Assembly (NCBI GenBank): GCA_028292485.1
Contig: JAQGMG010000032.1
Location: forward strand, 1 to 43,435
Origin: Rhodocyclales bacterium
GTDB lineage: Bacteria > Pseudomonadota > Gammaproteobacteria > Burkholderiales > Rhodocyclaceae
Length of the DNA stretch: 43,435 bases
Direction of reading: 5' to 3'
Positions 27,571-35,020 of this stretch are shown in pieces. Position numbers and translations under genes: made by a program. Numbering within the stretch: the stretch's first letter is position 1; each line of letters opens with the position of its first letter. A model generated the notes under the pieces. The model did no database searches. It was not told the DNA's origin and saw nothing but the letters and a program-made list of their open reading frames with translations.

Positions 27571-29064
27571 TTACGCAGCCTTGGCCGAAGGCAGCTTGGA
27601 AACCAGACGCAGCGAAACCGTCAGGCCTTCCAGTTGGTAATGCGGACGCAGGAAGAACTTGGCCGAGTAGTAACCGGGGTTGCCCTCGATCTCTTCCACC
27701 ACGACTTCAGCGGCCGACAGCGGACGACGCGCCTTGGTTTCTTCCGACGAGTGAGCAGGATCCCCATCGACGTAGTTCATGATCCAGTTCTGCAGCCAGC
27801 GCGCCATGTCGTCCTTTTCCTTGAACGAGCCAACCTTGTCGCGCACGATGCATTTCAGATAATGCGCAAAGCGGCAGCAGGCGAACAGGTAAGGCAGGCG
27901 TGCTGCCAGATTGGCGTTGGCGGTCGCATCCGCATCATCGTACTCGGCAGGTTTCTGCAGGGACTGGGCACCGATGAAGGCAGCAAAGTCGGAGTTCTTC
28001 TTGTGGATCAGCGGCATGAAACCGCTCTTCGCCAGTTCCGCTTCGCGACGATCGCTGATGGCGATTTCGGTCGGGCACTTCATGTCCACACCGCCATCAT
28101 CGGTCGGGAAAGAATGTACCGGCAGGCCTTCAACCGAGCCGCCCGACTCGATGCCGCGAATACGCGAGCACCAGCCGTATTGCTTGAACGAGCGGTTGAT
28201 ATTCACCGCCATCGCGTAGGCCGAATTCGCCCATGTGTATTTGCTGTGATCGGCCGCACCGGTGTCTTCTTCGAAGTCGAATTCTTCAACCGGATTGGTC
28301 TTTGAACCGTAAGGGATACGACCCAGGAAACGCGGCATGGCCAGACCGATGTAGCGTGCGTCATCGGAGGCGCGCAGCGCACGCCAGCCGGCGTACTCAG
28401 GCGTCGAGAAAATCTTGGTCAGGTCACGCGGATTGGCGAGCTCCTGCCACGATTCCATTTGCATGGTTGTCGGCGAAGCGCCGGAGATGAACGGCGAATG
28501 TGCAGCGGCACAGACTTTGGCCATTTCGCCGAGCAGCTCCACGTCAGGCGGGCTATGGTCGAAGTGGTAGTCGCCGACGATGCAGCCAAAAGGCTCGCCG
28601 CCGAACTGACCGTACTCTTCTTCGTAAACACGCTTGAACAGCGGGCTTTGATCCCAGGCCGTGCCCTTGTAACGCTTGAGCGTCTTGCCAAGATCGACCT
28701 TGGAGATATTCATGACGCGAATCTTCAGCTGCTCATCGGTCTCGGTGTTGTTAACCAGGTGATGCAAACCGCGCCAGGCACCTTCCAGCTTCTGGAAATC
28801 AGCGTGGTGCATGATCTGGTTGATCTGTTCCGATAGCTTCTGATCGAGCTCGGCGATGATCGCTTCGATCGACTTGACGACGTCGGAACCGATCAGCGAA
28901 GTCTGCGACAGCGCCTGCTCGGCCAGCGTACGCACAGCGCGCGAAACGGCATCGCGGGCTTCGTCGGTCTTCGGTTTGAATTCACGCTGCAGCAGCGAAT
29001 CAAGCTCGCCACCTTCGACCACCGCCCCTGACGAGGCTTCGTTTTGTGCTTGCGATTCAGCCAT
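27571..29064 (-). CDS. tssC: T6SS sheath large subunit TssC (VipB)
   Basis: TssC (497 aa) forms the contractile sheath with TssB. Landmarks: LEGAWRGLHHLVNNTETDEQLKIRVMN region, FKRVYEEEYGQFGGEPFG with CIVGDYHFDHSPPDVELL, FISGASPTTM, and WCSRIRGIESGGSVEGLPVH. The C-terminal part has NLAARLPYLFACCRFAHYLK and ends in YQLEGLTVSLRLVSKLPS. The length is usual. A GAGGAG site precedes the ATG at 29064. It lies 98 nt after tssB. Confidence 0.97.
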   Translation of the reverse strand: MAESQAQNEASSGAVVEGGELDSLLQREFKPKTDEARDAVSRAVRTLAEQALSQTSLIGSDVVKSIEAIIAELDQKLSEQINQIMHHADFQKLEGAWRGLHHLVNNTETDEQLKIRVMNISKVDLGKTLKRYKGTAWDQSPLFKRVYEEEYGQFGGEPFGCIVGDYHFDHSPPDVELLGEMAKVCAAAHSPFISGASPTTMQMESWQELANPRDLTKIFSTPEYAGWRALRASDDARYIGLAMPRFLGRIPYGSKTNPVEEFDFEEDTGAADHSKYTWANSAYAMAVNINRSFKQYGWCSRIRGIESGGSVEGLPVHSFPTDDGGVDMKCPTEIAISDRREAELAKSGFMPLIHKKNSDFAAFIGAQSLQKPAEYDDADATANANLAARLPYLFACCRFAHYLKCIVRDKVGSFKEKDDMARWLQNWIMNYVDGDPAHSSEETKARRPLSAAEVVVEEIEGNPGYYSAKFFLRPHYQLEGLTVSLRLVSKLPSAKAA

Positions 29065-29162
29065 GCTGAACTCCTCTAATTCTCAAAATGATACGAATCA
29101 ACGAACATGCAAGACGCATAGAGCATCCGGATGCCATGAATGCAGGCCCCCCGGAATGTTGC

Positions 29163-29663
29163 TCAGGCCGCGTCTTCAGGCTTCGGAGCACTGGCGAGGC
29201 TTTGCAGCAGCGCCGGGTCTTGCAGCACCTTGGCGATGAGATCCTCAGCGCCGCTCTTGCCATCCATATAGGTAATCAGGTTGGAGAGCTGCTGGCGCGC
29301 CGTTAGCAGCTTGTTGAGCGAGTCGACCTTGCGTGCCACAGCGGCGGGGGAGAAATCGTCCATGCTGTCGAAGGTCAATTCCACATTCAGGCTGCCCTCG
29401 CCCGTAAGCGTATTGGGAACCTGGAAGGCTACGCGCGGCTTCATGGATTTCATGCGGCTGTCGAAGTTGTCGACATCGATTTCGAGGAACTTGCGGTCCG
29501 CGACAGGGGCGAGGGGATCGACAGGCTTGCCCGAGAGATCGGCGAGAACGCCCATCACGAAAGGCAGTTGCACCTTCTTTTCGGCGCCGTACAGCTCGAC
29601 GTCATATTCGATCTGAACGCGCGGGGCACGATTACGTGCGATGAATTTCTGACTGCTGGCCAT
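29163..29663 (-). CDS. tssB: T6SS sheath small subunit TssB (VipA)
   Basis: TssB (166 aa) interlocks with TssC to build the sheath. It begins MASSQKFIARNRAPRVQIEY and contains LPFVMGVLADLSGKP, RKFLEIDVDNFDSRMKSMKPR and FDSMDDFSPAAVARKVDSL, which define the family. The C-terminal helix includes LTARQQLSNLITYMDGKSGA. It is preceded by tssA (74 nt) and followed by tssC. Confidence 0.97.
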   Translation of the reverse strand: MASSQKFIARNRAPRVQIEYDVELYGAEKKVQLPFVMGVLADLSGKPVDPLAPVADRKFLEIDVDNFDSRMKSMKPRVAFQVPNTLTGEGSLNVELTFDSMDDFSPAAVARKVDSLNKLLTARQQLSNLITYMDGKSGAEDLIAKVLQDPALLQSLASAPKPEDAA

Positions 29664-29737
29664 GCTGACCCTCCCAAGGAAAAGTTTTGATTAACCCGTC
29701 ACCCGATTCGCCGGGGCCGGCCCGGCATTGATCTGCC

Positions 29738-30790
29738 TCAATTCTCCGTTTTATTTAGCTGATCGCCAAGTGTTCGTTCAGCCTGCTGCAAACCATCGGG
29801 GGCAATCTCGTTGATTGCTTCCAGAAAGCTCATGTTCAAAACCCGCTTTGCCCGCCGCAACATGATCTGCGCCGGATTGCTGGGCTCGGCGCGATCGAGA
29901 TACTGGATGAGCTTGTCGATGCCGGCAACGACATCCTGACGCGAGCGGACTTCACCCGGCCGCGACGCACCCCCGCCGCCATCGCCTTGCGCCGCGCCAC
30001 CCGACTCTTCGCCGCCGGCCTCTTCGCTGCCGTGCGGCGCGATCAACAGGAATGCCTGACGCACGCTGTGCAGGATGGATTGCAGCGGCTTGAAATCGAG
30101 CGCACTGGCTGCGCCGACCTGCGTCTGCAAATAAGAAGAGAGTTTGACGACCAGCTGGATCGTGTCGTCGATGAGTGCGCCGAGCTCGGCATTTTGCTCA
30201 AGCGCCTCCGTCAGCATGCCGGAAACCTGTGACTCCGAATAAAGCTGCTCGCCTTCGCGCGCCTGCAGCTTGCCTTGCGACAGTTCGATGCCGCGCACGG
30301 TCAGGATGCCGGACTGGCGCGACTTGAGCAGCCAGCTGGCGCGCAGATCATCGAGAAAGGCATCGCCGGCCACGAGGGGCGCCAGTGCGTTGACGCGCAT
30401 CGTCGGGTCGTTGTCGTCATCGGGGTCGAGGCCGGGATGAACGTTCTGCCAGTAGCGCTCCAGCAATCCGCTGATCAGCACCAGGCCGACCTGTGCCCCG
30501 GCAAAGCCCTGGGTCCTGACCAGGGCACGTGTGAAATAGGTGGCGACGCGTACGTCGCGGGTGCGCTGCATCAAGCCTTGTGCGAGTTTGAATACCTCGG
30601 GCCAGTCGGGGCCCTGCCCTTCGATCTTTACGCGCGTCCCGGTATCGGCGTTCGAGAATTCCTGTTCGGGCTGGGCGCGCGCAGCTTCTTCGAGCTGCAT
30701 GAACTCCGCGTCATATTCCAGGTTCGGCCCGCAAGCCTCGTCGTCACCCAGAGGGGCCAGCAACGCCTCCACGTCTATATCTAGCAACAT
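29738..30790 (-). CDS. tssA: T6SS cap/baseplate-organising protein TssA (ImpA N-domain)
   Basis: TssA (350 aa) starts MLLDIDVEALLAPLGDDEAC and has the ImpA_N block (NLEYDAEFMQLEEAA; GPDWPEVFKLAQGLMQRTRDVRVATYFTRAL). A Gly/Ser-rich linker (about 265-300) leads to a short C-terminal region with LDRAEPSNPAQIMLRRAKRVLNMSFLEAINEI, as in short TssA variants. I choose the ATG at 30790; a longer frame from 30871 adds 27 residues with no family match. It is the first gene of the leftward tss operon, divergent from tssJ. Confidence 0.93.
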   Translation of the reverse strand: MLLDIDVEALLAPLGDDEACGPNLEYDAEFMQLEEAARAQPEQEFSNADTGTRVKIEGQGPDWPEVFKLAQGLMQRTRDVRVATYFTRALVRTQGFAGAQVGLVLISGLLERYWQNVHPGLDPDDDNDPTMRVNALAPLVAGDAFLDDLRASWLLKSRQSGILTVRGIELSQGKLQAREGEQLYSESQVSGMLTEALEQNAELGALIDDTIQLVVKLSSYLQTQVGAASALDFKPLQSILHSVRQAFLLIAPHGSEEAGGEESGGAAQGDGGGGASRPGEVRSRQDVVAGIDKLIQYLDRAEPSNPAQIMLRRAKRVLNMSFLEAINEIAPDGLQQAERTLGDQLNKTEN

Positions 30791-30804
30791 GCCACAGCCT
30801 TTCC

Positions 30805-30822
30805 AAGTCTGACAAAGTCTGA
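30805..30822. promoter_or_regulatory. Tandem AAGTCTGA repeat upstream of tssA
   Basis: AAGTCTGA occurs at 30805-30812 and again at 30815-30822, one helical turn apart, 15-32 bases before the tssA start. It would lie within the 5' leader or over the start of transcription. A regulator site is possible but unproven. Confidence 0.3.
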
Positions 30823-31091
30823 TTTTCGCAAGCCGCCCGTTACATCTTCGAGCCGAGCGCAATCGTGCCACGCGCCACGCAGGTCGTGGGGTGCTCGGCG
30901 TAAATTTATCTGCGCGCGTTTATGACCCGGTATAACGCGGCGCGCCAGCGAATCGGGGCAGACCTGCCCGCTTGTACGTTCGCAAAGCAAAGAGGCTGGC
31001 TTCAATCCCTACCGTACGGAGCATCCTGTGGCGGCATATGTGATATGAAGTGCTCGCGCCGTCAAGCATAATCGGGCGCCTATATTAGGCA

Positions 31092-31122
31092 CCTGAGTAG
31101 GTACCTGAGTACGCCCCTGAGT
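31092..31122 (+). promoter_or_regulatory. Three CCTGAGT repeats in exact 12-bp phase (candidate upstream activator sites)
   Basis: CCTGAGT occurs at 31092-31098, 31104-31110 and 31116-31122, spaced exactly 12 bp. An 8-bp palindrome AGGTACCT (31099-31106) falls across the first spacer. The cluster lies about 115-145 bp before the predicted start of the sigma-54 promoter, the usual place for enhancer-binding protein sites. The 472-nt region between tssA and tssJ (30791-31262) otherwise holds no gene I can support. Confidence 0.55.
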
Positions 31123-31209
31123 TATTGAAGAGTATTCAACACCACGGCCGGTCTGGACGAAGCTATCATCCGGGCATGCCGTTGCCGCTCCCGTGTTTGG
31201 GGGCTTAGC

Positions 31210-31225
31210 TGGAAACTCGGTTGCA
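31210..31225 (+). promoter_or_regulatory. Sigma-54 (-24/-12) promoter of the tssJ operon
   Basis: The stretch TGGAAACTCGGTTGCA has GG (31211-31212) and GC (31223-31224) with exactly 10 bases between, and the -12 part TTGCA matches the consensus fully. The predicted start near 31236 leaves a leader of about 27 nt holding GGAAGGA before the GTG of tssJ. Only the CAC of the -24 element differs (AAA). Sigma-54 control of T6SS is known in other bacteria. Confidence 0.65.
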
Positions 31226-31262
31226 AACCTCAGTTGAAATCTTTCGGGAAGGATGTCCTGCC

Positions 31263-31811
31263 GTGAAGCGTTCACTCTTCGCACTGCGTTTGCTTGGACT
31301 GGCGTTGCTGGTTACGGGCACCCTTGCAGGCTGCGCTGGCCTGTTTTCGTCTCCTACCATAGCGGTAGTTGCCATCGCGGCGGACGAGAAACTCAATGTC
31401 GATACGCGCGGACGCTCAACACCGGTCATGGTGCGGTATTACATTTTGAAGAATGATTCGGCGTTTAACTCCTCCGACTTCTTCTCGCTTTATGAAAAGG
31501 ATCAGCAGACGCTGGGCGACGCCCTGCTGGCGCGCGAGGAGTTCACACTTCAGCCCGGCGAGAAGAAAGCCTTTCCGGCAAAAGACGTGGGGATGGGTCA
31601 GGTTTTCGCCATCATGGTGTCGTACCGCAATATTGATAAGGCTATCTGGCGAGCCGCTGTGCCATTGCCTGCCAAGAAGACCTCCACGATTCTGGTGAGC
31701 CTGAAAAACGATCAGGTCGCCATCAAGAGTGACCAGGTAAAGTTTGATGAAATCCCGCTCGACAAGCTGCCGTTCAGCAAGGCGCTGCCAAGCCAGGACA
31801 AGAAAAAGTAG
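31263..31811 (+). CDS. tssJ: T6SS outer-membrane lipoprotein TssJ
   Basis: TssJ (182 aa) anchors the TssL-TssM complex to the outer membrane. A lipoprotein signal peptide ends in LAG-Cys, giving lipidated C24 after MKRSLFALRLLGLALLVTGT. The mature part has the transthyretin-like features of the family: PVMVRYYILKNDSAFNSSDFF, FTLQPGEKK and GQVFAIMVSYRNIDKAIWR. The start is GTG at 31263, with GGAAGGA seven or so bases upstream; the longer frame from 31221 would spoil the signal peptide. It is the first gene of the rightward operon. Confidence 0.92.
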   Translation: MKRSLFALRLLGLALLVTGTLAGCAGLFSSPTIAVVAIAADEKLNVDTRGRSTPVMVRYYILKNDSAFNSSDFFSLYEKDQQTLGDALLAREEFTLQPGEKKAFPAKDVGMGQVFAIMVSYRNIDKAIWRAAVPLPAKKTSTILVSLKNDQVAIKSDQVKFDEIPLDKLPFSKALPSQDKKK

Positions 31812-31895
31812 CTAGACTCGAATTCCCTGTTTGCCGGCAGTACGGGAAAAGCCCCTTCAACCCGCTCATCCACTTATCGTTAAAGCGCGCACGCC

Positions 31896-33242
31896 ATGTC
31901 CTGGTTCAGCAAAGTGGTCTGGTCAGAAGGCTTGTTCCTTCGGCCTCAACATTTCCAACAGCAGGATCGGCACATCGAGTGGCTGGTCGAGGCGCGCACG
32001 AAAAGCGCAGGCCCCTTCTTCTGGGGCTTCACCCATCTCGACATCGACGAAGCCGCGCTTAACATCGGCAAGATAGCCATCAAGTCGGCCAGCGGCATCC
32101 TGCCCGATGGCTCACCCTTCGATTTTCCTGCGGCTCACAACGGGCCAATCGCCTTCGACTTCCCCGCCGACGTCAAAGAATCCGTCGTGTGTCTGGCGCT
32201 GCCGATGCGCCGGCCGCTCATGGCCGAGTTCACCGACCCGATGGCGACCACCTCGGCGGCCGATCCGCTGGCGCGCTTCGATGTGCATGACGAAACCCTG
32301 CCCGACTCGGCGACGGCCAGCGCTGCGGCCGAGGTGGTACAGATCGGCCACCCGCGTCTGGTGCTCGACGCCGAGTCGCGCGTCTCCGATGCTTTCGTCA
32401 AGCTTGGCGTCATTCGCATCGTGGAGAGAAAGCCGGACAACAGCCTGCTGATCGATCGCGGCTACATCCCGCCGATGCTTGCCTGCAAGCAGGCGCCGCA
32501 ACTGGCGACCATGCTGCGCGAAGTGCAAGGCCTGCTCAACCAGCGCGGTGATGCACTCGCCGGCAGGTTGTCGCAGACCGGCGCCGGCGGTGTCGCCGAG
32601 ATTGCCGACTTCCTGTTCCTGATGACGGTCAATCGCCACCAGGCGGTATTCGATCATCTCGTGCAGATATCCCAATTGCATCCAGAGCGCCTCTACGCGC
32701 AACTCCTCGAACTAATGGGGGAACTCGCCACGCTGACCGCCAGCAATCGTCGGCCGCCGAACATGCCGACGTATCGGCACGACGCGCTGCAGGCCACCTT
32801 CGACCCGCTGATCCGCGAAGTACGCCGTGGCCTGTCGGCGATCCTCGAACAGAATGCCATCCAGATCGAATTGCAGGACCACCAGCAGGGCCGCTATGTC
32901 GGCATGATTCCCGACAAGGGCCTCCTGCGGCAGGCCGGCTTCGTCCTGTCGGTCAATGCACAGATACCCAGCGAGACATTGCGCGCGCGCTTCCCGGCCC
33001 AGGTCAAACTCGGCCCGGTGGAAAAGATCCGCGAACTGGTCAACCTGCAACTGCCCGGCATCGCCTTGCGCCCCCTGTCGGTAGCGCCACGCCAGATTCC
33101 GTTTCACGCCGGCTTTACCTATTTCGAGCTCGACAATACGGGCGACCTGTGGAAACAGCTGGACAGCTCCGGGGGCCTGGGCATGTATGTGTCGGGGGAC
33201 TTTCCGGGACTGGAAGTTTCGCTGTGGGCGATTAGAGGTTAG
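31896..33242 (+). CDS. tssK: T6SS baseplate-membrane connector TssK
   Basis: TssK (448 aa) joins the baseplate to the TssJLM complex. The family start is plain: VVWSEGLFLRPQHFQQQDRH. The body contains LRPLSVAPRQIPFHAGFTYFELD and the conserved end DLWKQLDSSGGLGMYVSGDFPGLEVSLWAI. The length is normal. It follows tssJ by 84 nt and is followed by a REP doublet in front of tssL. Confidence 0.97.
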   Translation: MSWFSKVVWSEGLFLRPQHFQQQDRHIEWLVEARTKSAGPFFWGFTHLDIDEAALNIGKIAIKSASGILPDGSPFDFPAAHNGPIAFDFPADVKESVVCLALPMRRPLMAEFTDPMATTSAADPLARFDVHDETLPDSATASAAAEVVQIGHPRLVLDAESRVSDAFVKLGVIRIVERKPDNSLLIDRGYIPPMLACKQAPQLATMLREVQGLLNQRGDALAGRLSQTGAGGVAEIADFLFLMTVNRHQAVFDHLVQISQLHPERLYAQLLELMGELATLTASNRRPPNMPTYRHDALQATFDPLIREVRRGLSAILEQNAIQIELQDHQQGRYVGMIPDKGLLRQAGFVLSVNAQIPSETLRARFPAQVKLGPVEKIRELVNLQLPGIALRPLSVAPRQIPFHAGFTYFELDNTGDLWKQLDSSGGLGMYVSGDFPGLEVSLWAIRG

Positions 33243-33282
33243 TAGAGCGTATTAGAGACGATATCGTTCGAACAAGGCCATT

Positions 33283-33370
33283 CGTCATTCCCGCGAAAGC
33301 GGGAATCCACTCGGTTCGCATGAAGCACGTTCTCGCGTAGAAGTGGATTCCCGCTTTCGCGGGAATGACG
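33283..33370. repeat. REP doublet between tssK and tssL
   Basis: The unit at 33283-33310 (CGTCATTCCCGCGAAAGCGG plus GAATCCAC) is repeated as its exact reverse complement at 33343-33370, with 32 bases between. The whole would fold into a long hairpin, each arm also being a palindrome. It sits inside the tss operon and lies in the transcribed mRNA. Confidence 0.9.
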
Positions 33371-33457
33371 GACTTGAGGTGCGTGGAGCACCGACGATAG
33401 GAACTCATGGCCAACGGCATGCCGTCGGCATCGATCAAACAGGGGGACATCCATAAT

Positions 33458-34771
33458 ATGACAAGCGACGATCCCTTCGGCCAGCTTCCTGCAGACCGGA
33501 CACTGGTCATTCCCAATCCCGGTGCGCGGCCGGCCCGCCCGGTGGCAGGCGCAGCGCCCGGTGGTGCGCGCTTCAGCTTCGAGCGTGTCGAGCTGTCGGC
33601 ACTGGACTGGAACTCCGGCCTCAATCCGCTCGTTGCCGCGGCCAATCCCTTGCTGAATCTGGTGCCGCAATTGCGCCAGGCTCACCATCCCGACCCTGCC
33701 GGCCTGCGCGACACGCTGGCGCGCGCCATCCAAACTTTCGAGACCAAGGCGCGCGAACGCGGCCTGCTCAACGAGCACGTCGTCGGCGCCCGCTACGCCC
33801 TGTGCTGTTTCCTCGACGAGTCAGCGGCCAACACACCCTGGGGCGAAAAAGTGTGGGCGCAACGCAGCCTGCTGGTGCAGTTCCATAACGAAGCCTGGGG
33901 CGGCGAAAAATTTTTCCAGCTCCTCGGCAAGATTGCCGAACAACCGGCGACGCACCGCAACCTGCTGGAGCTGTTCTACATCATCCTGTCGCTCGGCTTT
34001 GAGGGCCGTTATCGCGTCCTGCCAAACGGCAAGGAACAACTCGCCACGGTACGCGAGCGCCTCGGCCAGATGCTCGCCAAGGAGCGTGGCGAAGCGACGC
34101 GCGAGCTGTCGCCGGAATGGGCGACCAATGCGACACCGAACCGGCCTTTGCGCGACTCCATCCCGGTGTGGGTCATCGCCGCCATCGCCGCACTGATGCT
34201 GATGATGATTTTCTTCAGCGCCTCTTATGCGCTGAATCGCAATTCGGACCCGAGCTTCTCCGCAATTCTCGGCCTCAAGGTGCCACCACCCATGCCGGTC
34301 GCCAAGCCGGCCGAGGTGGTGATCGTCAAGGCGCCGGATCGCCTGCAACGTTTCCTGCCCGATGAAATCCGCGAGGGCAAGCTCACTGTGCGTGACCTGT
34401 CGGATCGAAGCATCGTGCTCGCCCAGGGCGACGCGCTGTTCGAGCCGGGTAGCGCAACTTTATCAACGCCTTTCGCCAATCTGCTGACCAAGGTCGGCAG
34501 CGCCGTCGCGCAGGTTGGTGGCAAGGTGCTGGTGCGCGGGCATTCGGACAATCAACCGATCCGCTCGGCGCGCTTCCCATCCAATTGGCATCTTTCGCAG
34601 GCGCGTGCCGACTCGGTGGCTGCCGCGCTGGCGCCGCAGCTGCCGGGACAGAAGATCCAGACAGAGGGTCGTGCAGACAGCGAACCGTTGACGACCAATG
34701 CCACACCGGAAGGCCGTGCGCAGAACCGCCGTGTCGAAATCATCGTGTTTCCTGCCGCCGGGACAAACTGA
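33458..34771 (+). CDS. tssL: T6SS inner-membrane protein TssL with C-terminal OmpA-like domain
   Basis: The product (437 aa) has the DotU domain at about 50-225 (FVDES-like CCFLDESAANTPWGEKVWAQ; LLVQFHNEAWGGEKFFQLL; LELFYIILSLGFEGRYRV). A single transmembrane helix lies near 230-253, and an OmpA/peptidoglycan-binding domain at about 310-435 (VLVRGHSDNQPI; NWHLSQARADSVAAAL; NRRVEIIVF). I choose the ATG at 33458 (MTSDDPFGQL), which matches relatives and has a GGGGGA upstream; an ATG at 33407 is in frame. Thr15 in ADRTLVIP sits where Agrobacterium TssL is phosphorylated by PpkA (Thr14) for Fha binding. Confidence 0.95.
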   Translation: MTSDDPFGQLPADRTLVIPNPGARPARPVAGAAPGGARFSFERVELSALDWNSGLNPLVAAANPLLNLVPQLRQAHHPDPAGLRDTLARAIQTFETKARERGLLNEHVVGARYALCCFLDESAANTPWGEKVWAQRSLLVQFHNEAWGGEKFFQLLGKIAEQPATHRNLLELFYIILSLGFEGRYRVLPNGKEQLATVRERLGQMLAKERGEATRELSPEWATNATPNRPLRDSIPVWVIAAIAALMLMMIFFSASYALNRNSDPSFSAILGLKVPPPMPVAKPAEVVIVKAPDRLQRFLPDEIREGKLTVRDLSDRSIVLAQGDALFEPGSATLSTPFANLLTKVGSAVAQVGGKVLVRGHSDNQPIRSARFPSNWHLSQARADSVAAALAPQLPGQKIQTEGRADSEPLTTNATPEGRAQNRRVEIIVFPAAGTN

Positions 34772-34819
34772 AATGATCCAGTGCCGAGTCCCGCCGTGTG
34801 AGCTCATACCTCTCCTATC

Positions 34820-34977
34820 CGTCATTCCCGCGAAAGCGGGAATCCACTTGCTGGAACCAAGCTGCATCGAGGTCCACGTGGATTCCCGCCGCAGCCCTCT
34901 CCCCCAGCCCCTCTCCCGCAAGCGGGCGAGGGGAGCGCAATGCGGCTATGCCGGTTGCAAAGCTGGCGGGAATGACG
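34820..34977. repeat. REP doublet split by a second repeat element between tssL and tssM
   Basis: A REP unit at 34820-34847 should be matched by an inverted copy, and the two halves of that copy are found at 34878-34889 and 34966-34977. The 76 bases between them hold another palindrome with CCCCTCTCCCGC facing GCGGGCGAGGGG (about 34909-34933), a different repeat family. The gap between tssL and tssM (34772-35020) has no gene. Confidence 0.75.
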
Positions 34978-35020
34978 AACGCCTAGATCGTCCCTTTCAA
35001 GTCCGCCAACGGGGCCTTGC

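Noticed and set aside
30790..30810. A GG-N10-GC sigma-54-like match upstream of tssA on the minus strand
   Set aside because: Its -12 part overlaps the tssA start codon, so it cannot serve tssA.
30781..31284. Two minus-strand ORFs in the tssA-tssJ control region
   Set aside because: They lack family features and overlap the tssA start or the promoter elements; composition fits non-coding DNA.
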